Of a stretch of 64,000 nucleotides of DNA, positions 34,565 to 43,890 are shown piece by piece. The translations under genes were made by a program, and so were the position numbers. The DNA comes from Belliella filtrata (GTDB taxonomy: Bacteria > Bacteroidota > Bacteroidia > Cytophagales > Cyclobacteriaceae), in NCBI RefSeq assembly GCF_022549775.1, contig NZ_JAKZGP010000001.1, positions 124,001 to 188,000 on the forward strand, given 5' to 3'. Under the pieces are notes generated by a model. That model was not told where the DNA came from. It searched no databases and saw only the letters and a program-made list of their open reading frames with translations. Numbering within the stretch: position 1 is the first letter of the stretch; each line of letters opens with the position of its first letter.

Positions 34565-35509
34565 TTATAAAGTGAGTTGTTGTAAGAATACTTCCATCGA
34601 GTCTGCGATAAAGCGAATTCTAACCTCATCGGAACCAAAAGCAATGATTTGTCCCGATTTTCCTTGAACACCCGGAGCATAATCTATTGCATAAAAATTA
34701 CCGCCACCAGTACTGTAAAACGGTACCCAAGAAGGGTTGGTATATACACCAACGCTTTTGTAGCCATTGGCTTGGTTGTTACCTGTTAAGTCTTCCAGCT
34801 TCCAGTTGGGGTCGTCATACAATTTTTGGTTGCCTTCAGGTGCATTTGGAAGTAGGTTTTTAGCTTGAACAAGCTGATGAAACAACAGGCTCAAGGTTTC
34901 AGCATTTACTACTTCTCTATTGGGTTTAGTGTAAGGCTTGATGAATTGGTCTTTCTGATTGCGCAATGCGGCTTGGTTATATTTGGCAGGTGCTTTTTTG
35001 TGAAGATAAGCTCCGGTGTTTTCATAAGGTTTTTCGTCAAATAACATTCCTGAATTAGCCCTTTTTATAGAAAAATTGCCCCTGCCTAATTCTAATAAAA
35101 ATTGCGGATTGGGGTTAAGTTCCGGCTGGCGTTCAAAAATGCCATCTGCACGGTCTTCTTCAAGCTCTTTGTAGCTTCTTTTAAAAATGTCATCCATCCA
35201 TAGCTTGAAATTCCTGGAATTGGGTATATGCATTGCTACAATTTTTTGATTTGCCAGAAAGGCAAAACTATCAGATGGAGACTGTTGGTCTTTTGGCGTA
35301 AAAATCATCAGCTTTAGCACATTACTCTCAAATTGTAAGGATAATTTTTCCAATAGTATATTTCTGAAAGCCGATTTGTCAAACCTATCGCATCCTTCAT
35401 TACTATAGAAATGCTCGGGTATATCAGCTATTGTCATGCTATTAAAAGTAATGTCAGCAAGCTGTAGTAGCTTGATTTGACTAGTGTATTTGATCGAAAA
35501 TATGCTCAT
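34565..35509 (-). CDS. SUKH (SMI1/KNR4-like) domain protein
   Basis: 314 residues from ATG at 35509, chosen because the 18 residues encoded upstream (from 35563) look untranslated; an ATG 24 residues further in is possible. The C-terminal 100 residues (PSWVPFYSTGGGNFYAIDYAPG, GKSGQIIAFGSDEVRIRFIADSMEVFLQQL) match the SMI1/KNR4 (SUKH) fold. In bacteria this is most often an immunity protein against secreted or contact-dependent nuclease toxins. Residues about 30-190 are a second, unrecognised region. No signal peptide, so it is cytoplasmic, unlike the other gene products of its cluster. No toxin gene is recognisable next to it. Confidence 0.75.
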   Translation of the reverse strand: MSIFSIKYTSQIKLLQLADITFNSMTIADIPEHFYSNEGCDRFDKSAFRNILLEKLSLQFESNVLKLMIFTPKDQQSPSDSFAFLANQKIVAMHIPNSRNFKLWMDDIFKRSYKELEEDRADGIFERQPELNPNPQFLLELGRGNFSIKRANSGMLFDEKPYENTGAYLHKKAPAKYNQAALRNQKDQFIKPYTKPNREVVNAETLSLLFHQLVQAKNLLPNAPEGNQKLYDDPNWKLEDLTGNNQANGYKSVGVYTNPSWVPFYSTGGGNFYAIDYAPGVQGKSGQIIAFGSDEVRIRFIADSMEVFLQQLTL

Positions 35510-35589
35510 TTTTACAAAAATTTTGTTGAAAAAATGAAATTCACAAAATTGAATTGATCTCAATCAAAAAATCAAAAATTATTGTCAAA

Positions 35590-36426
35590 TTACTTTTTCA
35601 ATATTTCTTTGGTCAGAGATTTAACCTCTCGAAGGAGAAGTGGAAGGCCAGGGTACATCATCTGACCATGGTCGGATCCATCTAATTCATATAAGCGAAC
35701 TTGATTGTGCCCTACCACTTTCATCATTCTCATCAGGTAAGCATTTTCTTCGTATCTTCCTAGAAGTTCTAACTCCCTGTCTCCCGTGAGAATCAAAAGT
35801 GGTGGTGCATCTGCTCTTACATGGTACAAAGGTGCCAACTCATCAATGATTGGTTGAGCTTCTGGAATCCCTGATTCTTCGCGAATAGCAAAATGAGTAA
35901 TCGCTTGACCAGAAAATGGTATCAATCCAGCAATTTTGTTTGCATCAATTTGATGGGTAGCAAGGTACTTTTTGTCCAAACCGATCATATAGCTAAGATA
36001 TCCTCCTGCCGACATCCCTGACACAAAGATCAATGAGGAATTGCCTCCATACCGCTCTATATTCTCAAATACCCATGCAGTAGCTGTAGCTGCATCTTTT
36101 ATAGCTTCTTCTGCTTTTACATTTGGAGAAAGGCGATAACCTACTCCTACCACAGCCACTCCTTTGTCTTTCAAATATTCTGGAATCTCTCGATAGCCGC
36201 TCGTTAATCCTCCACCATGAAACCAAACTATGGTAGGAAAATTCTCTACATTGGTAGGATAATAAAAGTCCAAAACACACATAGACTCCTTGTACGCATC
36301 TCCCTCTACTTGCTCTTGGCTGTAGTAGGGAATTTCATTTTCTAAGTTGTATGCTACTTGGGCATGTGAAAGACCAATGCTTATAAACAAGCAACATGTA
36401 TAGACGAATGCAAATTTATTTTTCAT
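35590..36426 (-). CDS. exported alpha/beta-hydrolase (esterase/lipase, hormone-sensitive-lipase-like)
   Basis: 278 residues with a signal peptide (FAFVYTCCLFISIGLSHAQ). Alpha/beta-hydrolase motifs: oxyanion loop WFHGGGLTSG, nucleophile serine in SGMSAGGYLSY, aspartate in ILTGDRE and histidine in DGSDHGQMM. The family hydrolyses carboxylesters; the natural substrate is unknown. It lies 17 bases downstream of a carboxylesterase gene of a different subfamily, so both are probably made together, perhaps for the same polysaccharide or xenobiotic ester. Confidence 0.9.
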   Translation of the reverse strand: MKNKFAFVYTCCLFISIGLSHAQVAYNLENEIPYYSQEQVEGDAYKESMCVLDFYYPTNVENFPTIVWFHGGGLTSGYREIPEYLKDKGVAVVGVGYRLSPNVKAEEAIKDAATATAWVFENIERYGGNSSLIFVSGMSAGGYLSYMIGLDKKYLATHQIDANKIAGLIPFSGQAITHFAIREESGIPEAQPIIDELAPLYHVRADAPPLLILTGDRELELLGRYEENAYLMRMMKVVGHNQVRLYELDGSDHGQMMYPGLPLLLREVKSLTKEILKK

Positions 36427-36443
36427 TTAACTTTACCTAAAGA

Positions 36444-38027
36444 CTAATCCTCTGACTTCACGAAGATAGTTTCTTTAGGTTTAATTAGCGTCATCAATGC
36501 CCTATCATGATGATTGACGATTTTGGATTCGTTGTCAAAATACATCGTGACACCATTTTCTTGAGTATAAACATCCCACTTTGGCAAAATGCCATCGACA
36601 TTTGGGTTTACAGATTTCACAAAATTGATCCAAGCAGAACTCATTTTGTCTGCAAGATCCCAAGCCTCTGGGGTATCTCCCGTCCAATCAGCTCTTAAAT
36701 CGACCGTATTGAATGCCAATGGAATATCTAAGCCATGAAATGAGCCTTTGGATGAATCTTCTACACCACTTTTCCAAGCTAAAAAATATACGTACAATGG
36801 TGCACTGGACTCTGCTGCCCTGGCATCCGCAGTACGGATCGTATATGGTCTGAATACATCATCTACAGATAATAGGTCTTGCGGAGTATAATCAGGATAT
36901 GCTTCTGCAAACCGTGTTATATATTCGTCTGTTTTATCACCATAAGTTTTTTGTAATCGCTCTTTAGCCTCTTCCAGAGTAAGGTTCTTTTCTCCATAGG
37001 CTGTCGGCTTAAGTTCGTTCAGCGTAGAGCCAATCATTACAGGAATTTCTTTTGAAATACTTGCAAAACCAGGGCTAAAAGGTTGTTGGAGTAAAATTTC
37101 CCCATCCGCTGAAGGAGCAAAACCAAACATAGTAGGCGATCCAGGAACTCGTGGACCTGAAATCTTTGCCACGGCATCATTTCCCGCCTTTACCAAATCG
37201 GTATAAGGTACAGTCTGTATCTTTTCTACATCTTCAGGTGTCAGTCCCAATTCTTCAAGTACTGCTAAGCCTAACGTTTGTGACTTTTCCTTGGTCATGG
37301 TATTGATCAAGGTTCCACTTTGTATGATAGCTTTGTGGAAAGTACCCTTAGCAGAAGGCATATTCATAATCGTACCTACTTTTCCTCCACCTCCAGACTC
37401 TCCCACTATGGTCACATCTGCAGGGTTGCCTCCGAACCCTTCAATATTATCTTGAATCCAATTTAGTGCCTTGACTATATCAAGCATACCTACATTGGCT
37501 GATTGGGCATATTTATCCCCACAAGCTGAAAGGTCCAAAAATCCTAAAATATTCAATCTGTGATTGACTGACACGACTACTATGTCTCCTTTTTTGGCCA
37601 GGGCTTCACCGTAAGTCATGGGATCATTGCTACTCCCTACAAAAAACCCACCACCATGTAGCCACAGCATTACTGGGCGCTTCTTACCATCATTGATTCC
37701 TTGAGTCCATACATTTAGGCTGAAAAGTTCTTTCTCACTTTGCGTTGAATCTGGAATCCAAGCTACAATTTGCTTAGCCACAGGGCCGAAATCGTGGCAC
37801 TCAAGAACCTCATCCCATGAATCTGGATCTTGAGGTGGCATAAATCGATCTGCTTTTGCATACGGAATACCCTTGAAGGCATAAACATCTTCATGAAGAA
37901 GACCAGAAACCTGGCCAGAATTGGTTCTTACAATTGAATCTTGATCATCCCTCTCTCTAGGGCCACAGCCCAAAATAAAATGAGAAAGTAGCATGATTGA
38001 GCATAATAAGCCAAAGTGTGGTTTCAT
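36444..38027 (-). CDS. type-B carboxylesterase lipoprotein
   Basis: 527 residues from ATG at 38027, which yields a lipoprotein signal (LLCSIMLLSHFILGC, C21); the frame is open 14 residues upstream but without a signal. Motifs are the oxyanion HGGG at 124-127, nucleophile S211 in GESGGGG, and late catalytic residues in the SFHGLDIPLAF segment. This is the COesterase/PnbA family. It is probably anchored facing the periplasm or outside. It is followed 17 bases later by the smaller esterase gene. Length and motifs are typical. Confidence 0.92.
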   Translation of the reverse strand: MKPHFGLLCSIMLLSHFILGCGPRERDDQDSIVRTNSGQVSGLLHEDVYAFKGIPYAKADRFMPPQDPDSWDEVLECHDFGPVAKQIVAWIPDSTQSEKELFSLNVWTQGINDGKKRPVMLWLHGGGFFVGSSNDPMTYGEALAKKGDIVVVSVNHRLNILGFLDLSACGDKYAQSANVGMLDIVKALNWIQDNIEGFGGNPADVTIVGESGGGGKVGTIMNMPSAKGTFHKAIIQSGTLINTMTKEKSQTLGLAVLEELGLTPEDVEKIQTVPYTDLVKAGNDAVAKISGPRVPGSPTMFGFAPSADGEILLQQPFSPGFASISKEIPVMIGSTLNELKPTAYGEKNLTLEEAKERLQKTYGDKTDEYITRFAEAYPDYTPQDLLSVDDVFRPYTIRTADARAAESSAPLYVYFLAWKSGVEDSSKGSFHGLDIPLAFNTVDLRADWTGDTPEAWDLADKMSSAWINFVKSVNPNVDGILPKWDVYTQENGVTMYFDNESKIVNHHDRALMTLIKPKETIFVKSED

Positions 38028-38280
38028 GGTTATTTGTAGGTTTGGGTGTAAGGTGTTTGAGAAAAACAATCAGATACAATTTACTTACAATGCACCAAAA
38101 TCGACCTCAAGACAATAGAAATCTTTCAAATTTCCCTTTAGGTAAGCGTACTGAAAAAGTGAATAACATGCTTTAGAACACTAAATTGGCTATTTTTTCC
38201 TTCACTTAAAAGTAAAATCCTCACTTGTTCTTCACATGTCTGGTCATTTGTGAAAAGCCAGTTGCTCAAGGCTTTAATCG

Positions 38281-38847
38281 CTATGAATTTTCAATATGAA
38301 TATCATATTTGTCTAGAAGACCAGCGATATTGGATAGTGAGAATTTGGCTTTTTTAATTCGGTTATTTTCTGGATCAATGGAAAAACCTGATGAGGTACG
38401 CAAATCTACTTGCTCCAGAATCGTACGGTCAAAAACCGCCTGAGAAAGGTTACAATTATCAAATTTGGATCCTGTCAGGTCAGCTTCAACAAAATCGACT
38501 TCAACCAAGGAAGAGTTATTGAATTGGGTATTCTTCAGTTTGATCCTGTAAAAAGAAGCGTGGTTCAATTGGCAATTCTCAAATTGAAAACCTATTCCAA
38601 AAGGATCACAGGTGTCAAACCTCACCCCTAAAAGCTTCGACTCCTTGAAAACCACATCACGAAGGGCTGTTTTGTGTAGCTTAACCATAGTAAAGTTACA
38701 ATGCTGAAAAACACAGTCTGAGAAAATATAGCCAGAAAGATCCATTTCGGAAAAGTCACATTGATTGAAAGTACAGTTTTCATACTCCCCTTTGGGTAAA
38801 TTACTATTTCTGCCAATCGTCTTATCTGCTATGTAAATATCAGTCAT
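38281..38847 (-). CDS. pentapeptide-repeat protein (Qnr/McbG-like)
   Basis: 188 residues made of about 30 pentapeptides of the A(D/N)LXX type (YENCTFNQCDFSEMDLSGY, FSDCVFQHCNFTMVKL, LVEVDFVEADLTGSKFDNCN), forming a right-handed quadrilateral helix. The C-terminal helix FSIDPENNRIKKAKFSLSNIAGLLDKYDI resembles Qnr/McbG proteins, some of which protect DNA gyrase by mimicking DNA; such activity is only inferred here. Single gene. The 38848-39018 spacer holds no gene and no clear terminator. Confidence 0.88.
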   Translation of the reverse strand: MTDIYIADKTIGRNSNLPKGEYENCTFNQCDFSEMDLSGYIFSDCVFQHCNFTMVKLHKTALRDVVFKESKLLGVRFDTCDPFGIGFQFENCQLNHASFYRIKLKNTQFNNSSLVEVDFVEADLTGSKFDNCNLSQAVFDRTILEQVDLRTSSGFSIDPENNRIKKAKFSLSNIAGLLDKYDIHIENS

Positions 38848-39018
38848 TATTTTAGTTTGTTAAGGGTGATTCTAATTATGCTATTTTACATCAAGCCTTT
38901 TACAAGAATACATGAGAATTTGAATACCTGAATGGCTATAAGAGTAAGTATTTGAAAGTAAGGGTTCGACAATATCAGACTTTATAGCCTGATTTCGGAA
39001 TTTTCTAAAATGGATTAA

Positions 39019-42000
39019 TTATACCCTCTCAAAATACAATTCTGGGAGAATAACTTTCAACTCATTCTGTTCTTCATTTTTCCAATAAACTATAAAATTG
39101 ACCTTTGCTCTTCTTAAATCATAACCCTTGGATTTCATTTCAACTAATTTTTGAGAAAACCTCTTTGAAAATTTAAGTATAGAATTACCCTTATGATCCA
39201 TACATCCATCTTTTCCAATCCTTAACTTTTCACCACTCGTCAACAAAGCAATCAGGTCTTGCCTTCCTATAAAATAGCTCAACCAAATATCTTTAAAGGA
39301 AAGGTGTATGGTTATTTCTTTTGGAGGCAAGTGCTTTTCAAAATAATGTACTAATTCTAAATTTTCGGTAGCAATATTTTCTAGGAAATTTGTATTTGTG
39401 TGAATTGTCAGGCTATTTTTTGCTCGTGTCATAGCTACGTATAGAAGCCTTTTTGCTTCATTCGTAGCGGGATTGTGATTCTGCAACATCAAAAAAACGT
39501 TGTCAAACTCCTTCCCTTTGGATTTATGTATGGTAGATACGAATATCACTTCTCCATTTTCGCTATAAAAATCTTCTAAGTTTGACTCTCTAATGAATAC
39601 TTCAAGATCTGATTTATACCTGATTTTTGGATTGCTAGCTTCAAATGTTTTTATGATATTCCCTAAAATATCCAATTTATTGCTTTGACGAAATCTTTTT
39701 ACAGAAGCTCGTTTTGCTTGTAACCAAACTTGATCACTGATAATATACAACTCATCATTCAGGTGCAATTGTTCTAGAAAAAACCTGACTTCATAAAGAT
39801 TGTATAAATTGAAACCTTCATTGCTTTGGATAAGCTTTGCTTGGATATCATGCTTCAATAACAAACCAGTCACTTGAAGAGCTTCATCATTGGTTCTGGT
39901 GAGCACGCAAGTAGTACCAGTAAGTCCTGTCTCCATTATATCTTGCACAAGTGGAGAAATCAAGCAACCTTCCTGGTGCTGTACTATTTTGATCTTACCA
40001 TTCTCTCTCTGCGTCGCTATAATTGGAGTGCTTTTCAGCCTTTGAGAAATTCCCTGAACAAATTGATTTGTGTAATCTACAATATTGGCTTTGCTCCTGT
40101 AATTTTCTACCAGCTCATGTTTGACAGCTCCATTGATATGTATGAAATTCTCAAGATTTTTAGAACTAGCGCCTCTGAACTCAAAGATATTCTGATCATC
40201 ATCACCCACTGCAATTACCCTCATCTCTTCATTTTGCTCCATCAATGCAGTGACCAGATCATATTCATCTGGATCCATGTCTTGCGCTTCATCGATTACC
40301 AACACTGTCTTTGTAATTCGGCTAGCCTCCACTTCACTTGATCTTATTTTTTGAATAGTTCTCTTTATGATATCACCAGACTTGTCTAGGCTACCCACTC
40401 TTCCCAACAGGTCAAAACAATAAGCATGAAAGGTCTTGATCTCGATAAAGTTGGCAGCATTTCCAATCAACTTTAACAAGCGACGTTTGAACTCACTCGC
40501 TGCGGCTCTAGAAAATGTAATCATAAGAAGCTGCTCGTGCTTCACATCTTCCATCAATAATAAAGAAGCAAGCTTATGAACCAGGACCCTGGTCTTTCCA
40601 CTTCCTGGACCAGCAGCCACTACAATATGTTTAGTCTCTTTATCATTTATTATTTTCAATTGTGTAGGTGATAGCCCACCAAAAAGCTGCTTGAACTTAG
40701 CTGGAGTTATATTTCTTTTGATCTCATGCTGGCGGCTTCCTTTGAAGTACTTGTTGAGAAAAGAATAGAAATTAAGCTGGAAATAATCTTCCACAAACTG
40801 CAACGCATTTTTATAATCCTTGATCATCCTATTGGCATATTCACCAACGATATGAATCTGTTGTACTTTGTTTTCGTAGAATTGAAAGAGCTTTTGATAG
40901 TCGTCTTTGGTGTATTGCTTTTTATTATTTTGCTCTGTCCTTTCTATGGTCAGTCTGTTGTATACTACAAGAAATCCACCTTCAATTTTTAGTGCTTCAA
41001 TTCTCGAAAGGAAGAATAATGCATCCTCCACATCGTCCAACGAAATGAAAACCTTAAACATATCCATACTCCTATCATAAGCATTTTTGAGTTCATGTAC
41101 TGAAAATTCCACCAAAACCTGCTCCCTGTCAATTTCCTGATTCGAAACAGAAAACGAACTTTTCTCAAAAAGAAAATCAACAATAAATTTAGCCAAAAGA
41201 TGCCTTCTTTCTACCTTTTCTTTCAATACGCTTTGAGGAAACAATGCGCAAATTGCTACATGATTTTTTGAATCCAAGCCTTTGCTTTTGATAGCATTTT
41301 TGATTGCCCAAAAGTTAACAATGGTTTTGATTTTGTTGGGTGAGACATCATGTATCCCGTATTCTTCGGCACTTTCATTGAGTGCTTTGATATGAAATAC
41401 TTTTTCTTGCAGCTCCAAAAAGGGTAATAAAAATTTCTCTATTTTACAATATGTCTCTAAAACACTTAGTGACTTATTTTTTTGATCACCCCTACGAATG
41501 AAGGCTGTCAAATCTTTTGCATCAGCAAGAATTTCCTCTTCCCTGAGTAGGTTGATGATATTAATCACTTCTTCTTTGACTATACCTAGGTGATCGCTGA
41601 TATAGTCTATCCTCGTCTCGGGCTCCTCTTCATTAGATTGCTTTCTACTTTTACTTGAGAAAAGCTTCTTGATAATCCTTGTCGCTTTTTCCTTTTGATT
41701 TCCCAAGAACCTTTCAGAGCCATTAATCTTTTCAATCGCTTCTTGCGCATTTTTGGAGAGTATACTATTTGCAAAAACACGCGGCATGTTCTGCCCTCTT
41801 TTCAAATAACCTGCCTCTTCGAGTGCTGCTATTGCTGTAGTTACTCTTGTTTCTATCTCCATTACACTATCATCCCATCCTGCCTTTCTTGCTATTTCCA
41901 AGGCTGAATTTGATACTGAAGAACGAAACTTCGTGATATCCTTTATCGCCTTCCAGACTTGTTGTATCTCTTTGATAGAAAGCTTTGTCTGATTCAGCAA

Positions 42001-43827
42001 GATAAAATGTTTACTAAGGTCTTCTTCATTGAATAGCACAAAACATTCCGCTTCAATTCTTTCATCTCTTCCTGCCCGACCAGCTTCTTGCACATAATTT
42101 TCAAGTGAATCAGAAATCTCATAATGTACGACCATACCCACATCCTTCTTATCCACACCCATACCGAAGGCTGAAGTCGCCACCATGATTTGAATATCCC
42201 CATTGATAAAAGCATTTTGGTTTTCAGACTTTTCATGTTTATCCATTTTGCCGTGGTACGGCCTAGCATTAAAGCCATCTTTGCTTAACCTCTCTGCCAA
42301 TAAATACGCTTTTCTCGTACGCGATACGTAGACTATTGCAGGTCGATTTTTATCATCGATCAAATCGCGTAGGGCTTGATACTTTTCTTCTTCAGTGACT
42401 TTTTGAAAAACTTTATAGTGAAGGTTCGTTCTAGCAACTTTCGAGGTGAATACTTCAAGGTCTAAATCTAACTTTTCTTTAAAGTATTGTCTAATATCCT
42501 CTATTACTTTTTGCTTAGCTGTCGCTGTAAAACATGAAACTGGTATCCCATCTGCTAGGTTTTTCTTGTCTTGTATGGCCTTGATAAAATCACCTATATA
42601 CAAATAATCTACTCTGAAATCTTGCCCCCAAGAAGAAAAACAATGAGCCTCATCTATAACGAATCGAGCCACTATTCTCCCCAATATCAATCGCTCAATC
42701 GTTTTGGAGCGAAGAGATTCTGGAGATATGTATAGTATTGATGCGGAACCTTTTTCAACCCTTTCGAAAGACTGCGCCCTTTCGATCGGGTCTAGCAATC
42801 CATTGATTGTGACAGCTTGAGTAATCCCTAGTTTTTCTAGGTTATCAACTTGATCTTTCATCAGTGATTGAAGGGGCGATATCACTATCGTCAATGCCTT
42901 TGAGACTTCGCCACTCATCAATGCTGGAACTTGAAATGTAATAGATTTGCCGCCACCTGTCGGAAATATGGCTAAGATAGACTTATGATCTATGGCTGAT
43001 TTCACAGCCATTTCTTGCAATGGTTCACCGCCATAAGTTCTATAGTTATCAAAACCAAAAAACCTCTTCAACCCTTTTTGCGGGTCTAGCACACTGTCAC
43101 AATAGGAACACCCACTTACGCAAGGCTTGCTTCTCAGCCGAAACAAGTGCTGCTCTACTTGTGGATAGTTTTTCAAGACCCATGGTGGAGTAATAGAGAC
43201 TATGTTAGCATCTTGTAAGAAAGCATTAATTAAAGATAAGCAATAGGCAAGCTCAATAGGACTATTGATAATCATGCTACCCAAATCTGCATCCATACAA
43301 AATTCACCCTTGAACCTTCGTCGAATTAAACTTTCAACATCGGAATTTTCCCATTTTAAGGAAAAAAAGCGAAAAAACCCTTGAAACTCTACTTGGTCAC
43401 AAAGCAGCAAATAAAAAATCTGTTTGAGCAAATCGTCCAATTGAGCAAATGCTGCAATCTCATCGTGAAATAAATCTTTAGTCTTTTGAGCATCATTAAG
43501 CGGATTGTTCAATTCATCTGTTTGAAGCTTATCATCTTTAAGTAATGCATGGTAGGGGTTTTTGGGGAAAAGCAAAGGAGATAAAAATAAAGTATCGATG
43601 ATATTTTCCTGCTTGATGGAAGCTTTAAGGAGGGTATTATTGAGGTACTTGAGATCATGTCTAAAAAAATTATGACCACAAACAAACATTGTTCCCTTGA
43701 GAAACTCTATAAGATCTGGTAAAGCGTTTCTATGAAAAAAAGCAATATCATCCTTGACACAACCGATGTCTAGGATTTTGCCACTTTTTGGCTCTATTTC
43801 GGTATCAATAAAAGCTATGTTTCGCAA
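39019..43827 (-). CDS. fused DEDD exonuclease, RecQ-type helicase and UvrD-type helicase
   Basis: 1602 residues. Residues about 1-130 form a DnaQ-like exonuclease domain (D8, E10 in FIDTEIEP; D58; D112), although the usual catalytic His before D112 appears as Asn107. Residues about 236-243 carry a cysteine group C236-x3-C240-x2-C243. Residues about 260-700 form a RecQ-like helicase: Walker A TGGGKS at 290-295, DEAH at 392-395, and motif VI QEAGRAGRDER. Residues about 1050-1500 form a UvrD/Rep helicase: GPGSGKT at 1073-1079, VIDEAQD at 1177-1183 and VAMTRAK at 1464-1470. It acts on DNA, probably in repair, replication restart or defence; neighbours give no hint. Confidence 0.9.
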   Translation of the reverse strand: MRNIAFIDTEIEPKSGKILDIGCVKDDIAFFHRNALPDLIEFLKGTMFVCGHNFFRHDLKYLNNTLLKASIKQENIIDTLFLSPLLFPKNPYHALLKDDKLQTDELNNPLNDAQKTKDLFHDEIAAFAQLDDLLKQIFYLLLCDQVEFQGFFRFFSLKWENSDVESLIRRRFKGEFCMDADLGSMIINSPIELAYCLSLINAFLQDANIVSITPPWVLKNYPQVEQHLFRLRSKPCVSGCSYCDSVLDPQKGLKRFFGFDNYRTYGGEPLQEMAVKSAIDHKSILAIFPTGGGKSITFQVPALMSGEVSKALTIVISPLQSLMKDQVDNLEKLGITQAVTINGLLDPIERAQSFERVEKGSASILYISPESLRSKTIERLILGRIVARFVIDEAHCFSSWGQDFRVDYLYIGDFIKAIQDKKNLADGIPVSCFTATAKQKVIEDIRQYFKEKLDLDLEVFTSKVARTNLHYKVFQKVTEEEKYQALRDLIDDKNRPAIVYVSRTRKAYLLAERLSKDGFNARPYHGKMDKHEKSENQNAFINGDIQIMVATSAFGMGVDKKDVGMVVHYEISDSLENYVQEAGRAGRDERIEAECFVLFNEEDLSKHFILLNQTKLSIKEIQQVWKAIKDITKFRSSVSNSALEIARKAGWDDSVMEIETRVTTAIAALEEAGYLKRGQNMPRVFANSILSKNAQEAIEKINGSERFLGNQKEKATRIIKKLFSSKSRKQSNEEEPETRIDYISDHLGIVKEEVINIINLLREEEILADAKDLTAFIRRGDQKNKSLSVLETYCKIEKFLLPFLELQEKVFHIKALNESAEEYGIHDVSPNKIKTIVNFWAIKNAIKSKGLDSKNHVAICALFPQSVLKEKVERRHLLAKFIVDFLFEKSSFSVSNQEIDREQVLVEFSVHELKNAYDRSMDMFKVFISLDDVEDALFFLSRIEALKIEGGFLVVYNRLTIERTEQNNKKQYTKDDYQKLFQFYENKVQQIHIVGEYANRMIKDYKNALQFVEDYFQLNFYSFLNKYFKGSRQHEIKRNITPAKFKQLFGGLSPTQLKIINDKETKHIVVAAGPGSGKTRVLVHKLASLLLMEDVKHEQLLMITFSRAAASEFKRRLLKLIGNAANFIEIKTFHAYCFDLLGRVGSLDKSGDIIKRTIQKIRSSEVEASRITKTVLVIDEAQDMDPDEYDLVTALMEQNEEMRVIAVGDDDQNIFEFRGASSKNLENFIHINGAVKHELVENYRSKANIVDYTNQFVQGISQRLKSTPIIATQRENGKIKIVQHQEGCLISPLVQDIMETGLTGTTCVLTRTNDEALQVTGLLLKHDIQAKLIQSNEGFNLYNLYEVRFFLEQLHLNDELYIISDQVWLQAKRASVKRFRQSNKLDILGNIIKTFEASNPKIRYKSDLEVFIRESNLEDFYSENGEVIFVSTIHKSKGKEFDNVFLMLQNHNPATNEAKRLLYVAMTRAKNSLTIHTNTNFLENIATENLELVHYFEKHLPPKEITIHLSFKDIWLSYFIGRQDLIALLTSGEKLRIGKDGCMDHKGNSILKFSKRFSQKLVEMKSKGYDLRRAKVNFIVYWKNEEQNELKVILPELYFERV

Positions 43828-43890
43828 TCAAATTCTAATATGGATAACAATCAAATATAGTTTATATTTCCTATATTGTTGCATTCACAT

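Noticed and set aside
34565-35509. SUKH gene as proof of a toxin-immunity or phage-defence system
   Set aside because: No toxin, HNH, PAAR, Rhs or secretion motif is visible in the neighbours; SUKH domains also occur outside such systems, so only a tentative link is reported.
39874-40341. 155-codon plus-strand open frame inside the fused helicase gene
   Set aside because: It is antisense to the conserved UvrD motifs, has no plausible start or motif, and is explained as a shadow of the real gene.
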